This document shows positions 61,558 to 64,000 of a DNA stretch of 64,000 nt, piece after piece. Under the pieces are notes generated by a model, which saw only the letters and a program-made list of their open reading frames with translations, did not search any database and was not told where the DNA came from. The DNA is from Adiantum capillus-veneris (lineage: Eukaryota; Streptophyta; Polypodiopsida; Polypodiales; Pteridaceae): NCBI GenBank assembly GCA_014529385.2, contig CM043960.1:78478332-78542331 (forward strand), in the 5' to 3' direction. The first letter of the stretch is position 1. Each line of letters starts with the position of its first letter. A program made the translations under genes and the position numbers.

Positions 61558-64000
61558 CATGGGTTCTGGTTCTAGTTTCCTTTGAGTCTCCTCCACTAAA
61601 CCTCTTAGAAGTTTCACCTGCTCAATCTCGTCTACAGGGTTTGGGTACGTCCCAATCTTCTTTTTACGATTCTTCCCTTTTTGCCCCTGCGGTTTATCTT
61701 GGGGGTCTTGGATTGGATTTGGAAACACTTGTGGTGTTTTCAGAGGCTCTTTATGATTTTCTCTTATTCGGTTTTCATTTGGTTCCATGTTACGGTTTTC
61801 TTTGTCGGTCTTTCCCTTTGTGGTATTGGTTCTAGTCTCCATTGTCTCGACTGAATCTGAATCATCCTCGAGGTCATTCATATACACGGGGTCATCTCCT
61901 GTTCCTATGTTTGTTTTGGAACTTGGCTTTGAATTTTCCGTATTCTGCGACTTCTTCCTTCGTGTCTTCTTTTTCTTTGCTTGGATAACTGACGCGGTAT
62001 CTCTCTCTTCAAGGATATGGCCTGGCCCTTGAAGCATGGACCGTGTAATCGCATAAGCGGGTGCGACGGGTGGTATTGGCGATGTCACACTAGCAATTTC
62101 GACCAAATTCAGGGGTGTGATTTTAGGCGCATTTGGGTTATAGGGGCATTGGGCAATCAAGTGATCTATGCCACAACGATTACATGTGAGTATTGGCATT
62201 GCAGACGTGCTCCCTTGATTCATTTGCATATGTGCAGCATTCTTTTGCAGCCTAATAGGGCACTCCGCTGCTCGATGTGGTCCACCACACTCGTAGCATT
62301 GAAGAGGTGGCCTCCTAGCCTGGGTGTTGATATTTTGACCTCTGGATGCGAGAGCAGTAGCTTGATAAACCGGCTTGACTTGTCCCCAACAATCTTCCAT
62401 GTAGTATATAGGACACTCTTCCAATGTATCAAGTCTGTAGGCAATACTAGTGTCTATTTCCTCCTCACTGCCATCTGCATAAGCATTTGATGGCTCGCAA
62501 CCCACTTGGTTCATAGGGGCGACTCTTGGATGCGGGGGCTGCGGTCCTAGCACAGGAGGTGGTAGCGGTGTAGCTTGTACAACATTTTGAGATCTAGGGA
62601 CCATGTGTTGCGGTAGTTGCTCAACAGGTGGAGCAGGCATCAATACAGGAGCTCGAGGTGCATCCGTCCAGGCTACAGGTGGTATATTTGCCATCATACG
62701 TTTGATCATTAAACAATCCTTAGCTTGGTGACCATACCTACCACATGCGTTGCAAGTTCCATTAAATTTTACTCTAAACGTAGGGCACTCACTAGTGCTA
62801 TGTGGACCTAAGCAAATGGAACACCATTGTTGCTCCCTTCTTGGATACATGTGACTATTTTGAGGGGGTCGATTATCCTTAAGAGACTCTTGGATTGCCT
62901 TGGTGAGGTCTGTCAAGAATGTCTCAAATACCTTTGGCTCATTGGCAATGGGCTTTGCAGTCATGGGTTCATACTCAATGGCTTGTGAGCTAGTGGATCT
63001 CGTGTCAGTAGACACCCTCATGCCTGCTATCATCAAGTTGTCCTCTAGTTGGATTGCATTGGCAGTGACATCTTCCCAGGTTGTGATACCTCTAATCACT
63101 AGTCCATTATAGATTCCTTCATTCCTCAACCCTCGGATGAATCGATCAAGCAGTTGATTATTGTTGAAGCACTCATTTACAGGGCAACGAGAGTTTAAGT
63201 GCTTTAGACGACTAATGAAGTCCCTTACTGACTCTCCTTCCTTACGTTCGGCCTTCTGTAGCTGAGATGCTACACCCCAAAGCACACCTTCTCGTATGTA
63301 CTCCTTTAGAAACAACCTTCGAAGGGTAGGGTAGATTGTTTTCTCGTCCACCCTTAGGGTCCTATACCAATCTCCAGCCTTCCCACTTAATGTCAAGCTT
63401 AAGGCATTGCACTTATGTAGTTCGTTGCGTTCCCCTAAGGAATCACATACTTGTTCAAACACTTCAATGTGTTTCCTAGCATCTTCGTCCCCATTGAATT
63501 TTTGCGTGAGTTTGGCAATTTGTACTGCCTTACTTCTAGGCTCTCTATCAGATGCGTAACGCATATTTTCCGCGATAGATCGACCTATGGTTTGAGCAAA
63601 CGCTGCCAAGTCACCTATGTGAGGAGGCAGGGCCGGTGGAGGTACTCTTGGAATCATATGTGGGAGAGGAACGGGTACCGGTCTTGGCATATGTGTGGAT
63701 GATGCAGGATATGGAACATAACCGGGCATAGGTCCACTCGGATAAGAGCTAGGGAGCGGCACTCGAGGAGCATAAGCAAGTGGTACAATTGGAGGTGTGG
63801 GGGCCATGTGTGCATAAGGGGCTAGAGGCACATACGGTCGAGGCCCCATATTAGGTACTACGACACTAGGTAGTGGCACTGCGCTAACCGTAGATGTCAT
63901 CGGTACATTCTCTGTCAGGCTTATCCCTGGAGTGAGCACTGTGTTTTCGTTGATAGAGGGTTGAGCCAAGTTAGGGAAGCTAAAGTTTTCGCTCGGAGGC
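61555..64000 (-). CDS. gag: Ty3-VI Gag with four zinc knuckles, 5' end outside window
   Basis: Open from the window edge to TAG 61555-61557. The first ATG inside is about residue 24 of the frame that starts with TTG at 63969 (MTSTVSAVPLPS), but the true start may be outside. A Pro-rich N-terminus is followed by the Gag core (VQIAKLTQKFNGDEDARKHI, LSGKAGDWYRTLR, LRRLFLKEYIREGVLWG, RFIRGLRNEGIYN). The four knuckles are CSICLGPHSTSEC, CNACGRYGHQAKDC, CYECGGPHRAAEC and CNRCGIDHLIAQC. Only the second has standard C-x2-C-x4-H-x4-C spacing; the others have x3 before His. A Lys/Glu-rich tail (KKKKTRRKKSQ, KGKNRKKKIG) ends in EPEPM before TAG. Confidence 0.85.
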   Translation of the reverse strand, partial: PPSENFSFPNLAQPSINENTVLTPGISLTENVPMTSTVSAVPLPSVVVPNMGPRPYVPLAPYAHMAPTPPIVPLAYAPRVPLPSSYPSGPMPGYVPYPASSTHMPRPVPVPLPHMIPRVPPPALPPHIGDLAAFAQTIGRSIAENMRYASDREPRSKAVQIAKLTQKFNGDEDARKHIEVFEQVCDSLGERNELHKCNALSLTLSGKAGDWYRTLRVDEKTIYPTLRRLFLKEYIREGVLWGVASQLQKAERKEGESVRDFISRLKHLNSRCPVNECFNNNQLLDRFIRGLRNEGIYNGLVIRGITTWEDVTANAIQLEDNLMIAGMRVSTDTRSTSSQAIEYEPMTAKPIANEPKVFETFLTDLTKAIQESLKDNRPPQNSHMYPRREQQWCSICLGPHSTSECPTFRVKFNGTCNACGRYGHQAKDCLMIKRMMANIPPVAWTDAPRAPVLMPAPPVEQLPQHMVPRSQNVVQATPLPPPVLGPQPPHPRVAPMNQVGCEPSNAYADGSEEEIDTSIAYRLDTLEECPIYYMEDCWGQVKPVYQATALASRGQNINTQARRPPLQCYECGGPHRAAECPIRLQKNAAHMQMNQGSTSAMPILTCNRCGIDHLIAQCPYNPNAPKITPLNLVEIASVTSPIPPVAPAYAITRSMLQGPGHILEERDTASVIQAKKKKTRRKKSQNTENSKPSSKTNIGTGDDPVYMNDLEDDSDSVETMETRTNTTKGKTDKENRNMEPNENRIRENHKEPLKTPQVFPNPIQDPQDKPQGQKGKNRKKKIGTYPNPVDEIEQVKLLRGLVEETQRKLEPEPM

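Larger units (their letters stand above)
57495..64000 (-). mobile_element. Ty3-VI: gag-PR element without RT, runs off the right edge
   Basis: From the right edge on the minus strand: an open Gag frame, an in-frame TAG, a protease-containing frame, a purine tract, a non-coding stretch, a second purine tract with LTR-like start, and an LTR ending near 57495. Gag and PR are free of other stops and frameshifts. RT, RNase H and IN are absent; ORF2 ends 6 bases before a PPT-like tract. The 5' LTR and PBS would lie beyond the window. Confidence 0.75.

Overview
The window is repeat-rich nuclear DNA of a land plant. It is almost entirely nested retrotransposons, with (AG)n/(CT)n microsatellites and short possibly single-copy remnants between them. 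Several elements have primer-binding sites matching initiator tRNA-Met (TGGTATCAGAGC-type), as usual for plant LTR elements. The mix of Ty3, Ty1/copia, Helitron and a Penelope-like element, plus very long AG arrays, suggests a large-genome plant such as a fern or other seed-free plant. That placement is inference, not shown by a marker gene. I see no bacterial features, rRNA, tRNA or CRISPR.

Layout. (1) 1-828: flank with AG arrays and one exon-like segment. (2) 829-13905: Ty3-I on the + strand, a gag-PR deletion derivative. A second Ty3 element, Ty3-II (minus strand, 5016-12658, perfect 5-bp duplication ATTGA), is inserted in its 3' LTR. (3) 14080-17888: a Penelope-like element on the minus strand with a long unrecognised N-terminal region. 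(4) 17889-32107: a Helitron Rep/helicase pseudogene split by Copia-A' (minus, 19831-31640). Copia-A' itself carries the young Copia-B (minus, 22208-27748, perfect duplication GCCTT) and a solo LTR (29497-31447). (5) 32108-33815: a Ty3 pol-LTR fragment. (6) 34647-37676: Copia-C, gag only. (7) 39696-44843: Copia-A on +, same family as Copia-A'. (8) 44844-46115: flank with a second exon-like segment and a 89-bp AG array. (9) 46116-51385: Ty3-IV, gag-PR only, with a truncated 3' LTR. (10) 51667-52165: a candidate small two-exon gene. (11) 52586-55347: a Ty3 gag-PR remnant joined to a copia fragment, with a tandem duplication around (CT)n arrays. (12) 55348-57149: a Ty3 LTR. (13) 57495 to the right edge: Ty3-VI on minus, an intact gag-TAG-PR reading frame with no reverse transcriptase.

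How it fits together. Target-site duplications give an insertion order: Ty3-I before Ty3-II; Helitron before Copia-A' before Copia-B. All four Ty3 copies of the window that still show pol or its beginning (Ty3-I, II, III, IV) have lost the rest of pol, with the break running to the PPT or into the 3' LTR. The least expected items are the Penelope-like element, the RT-less Ty3-VI polyprotein with WVPK-type repeats, a leader block of about 70 nt shared by a copia and a Ty3 element, and inverted CCAAT pairs at constant spacing in the Ty3 LTRs. Some reading frames quoted by other tools here start at TTG or GTG; I give the ATG or the frame extent where it matters.
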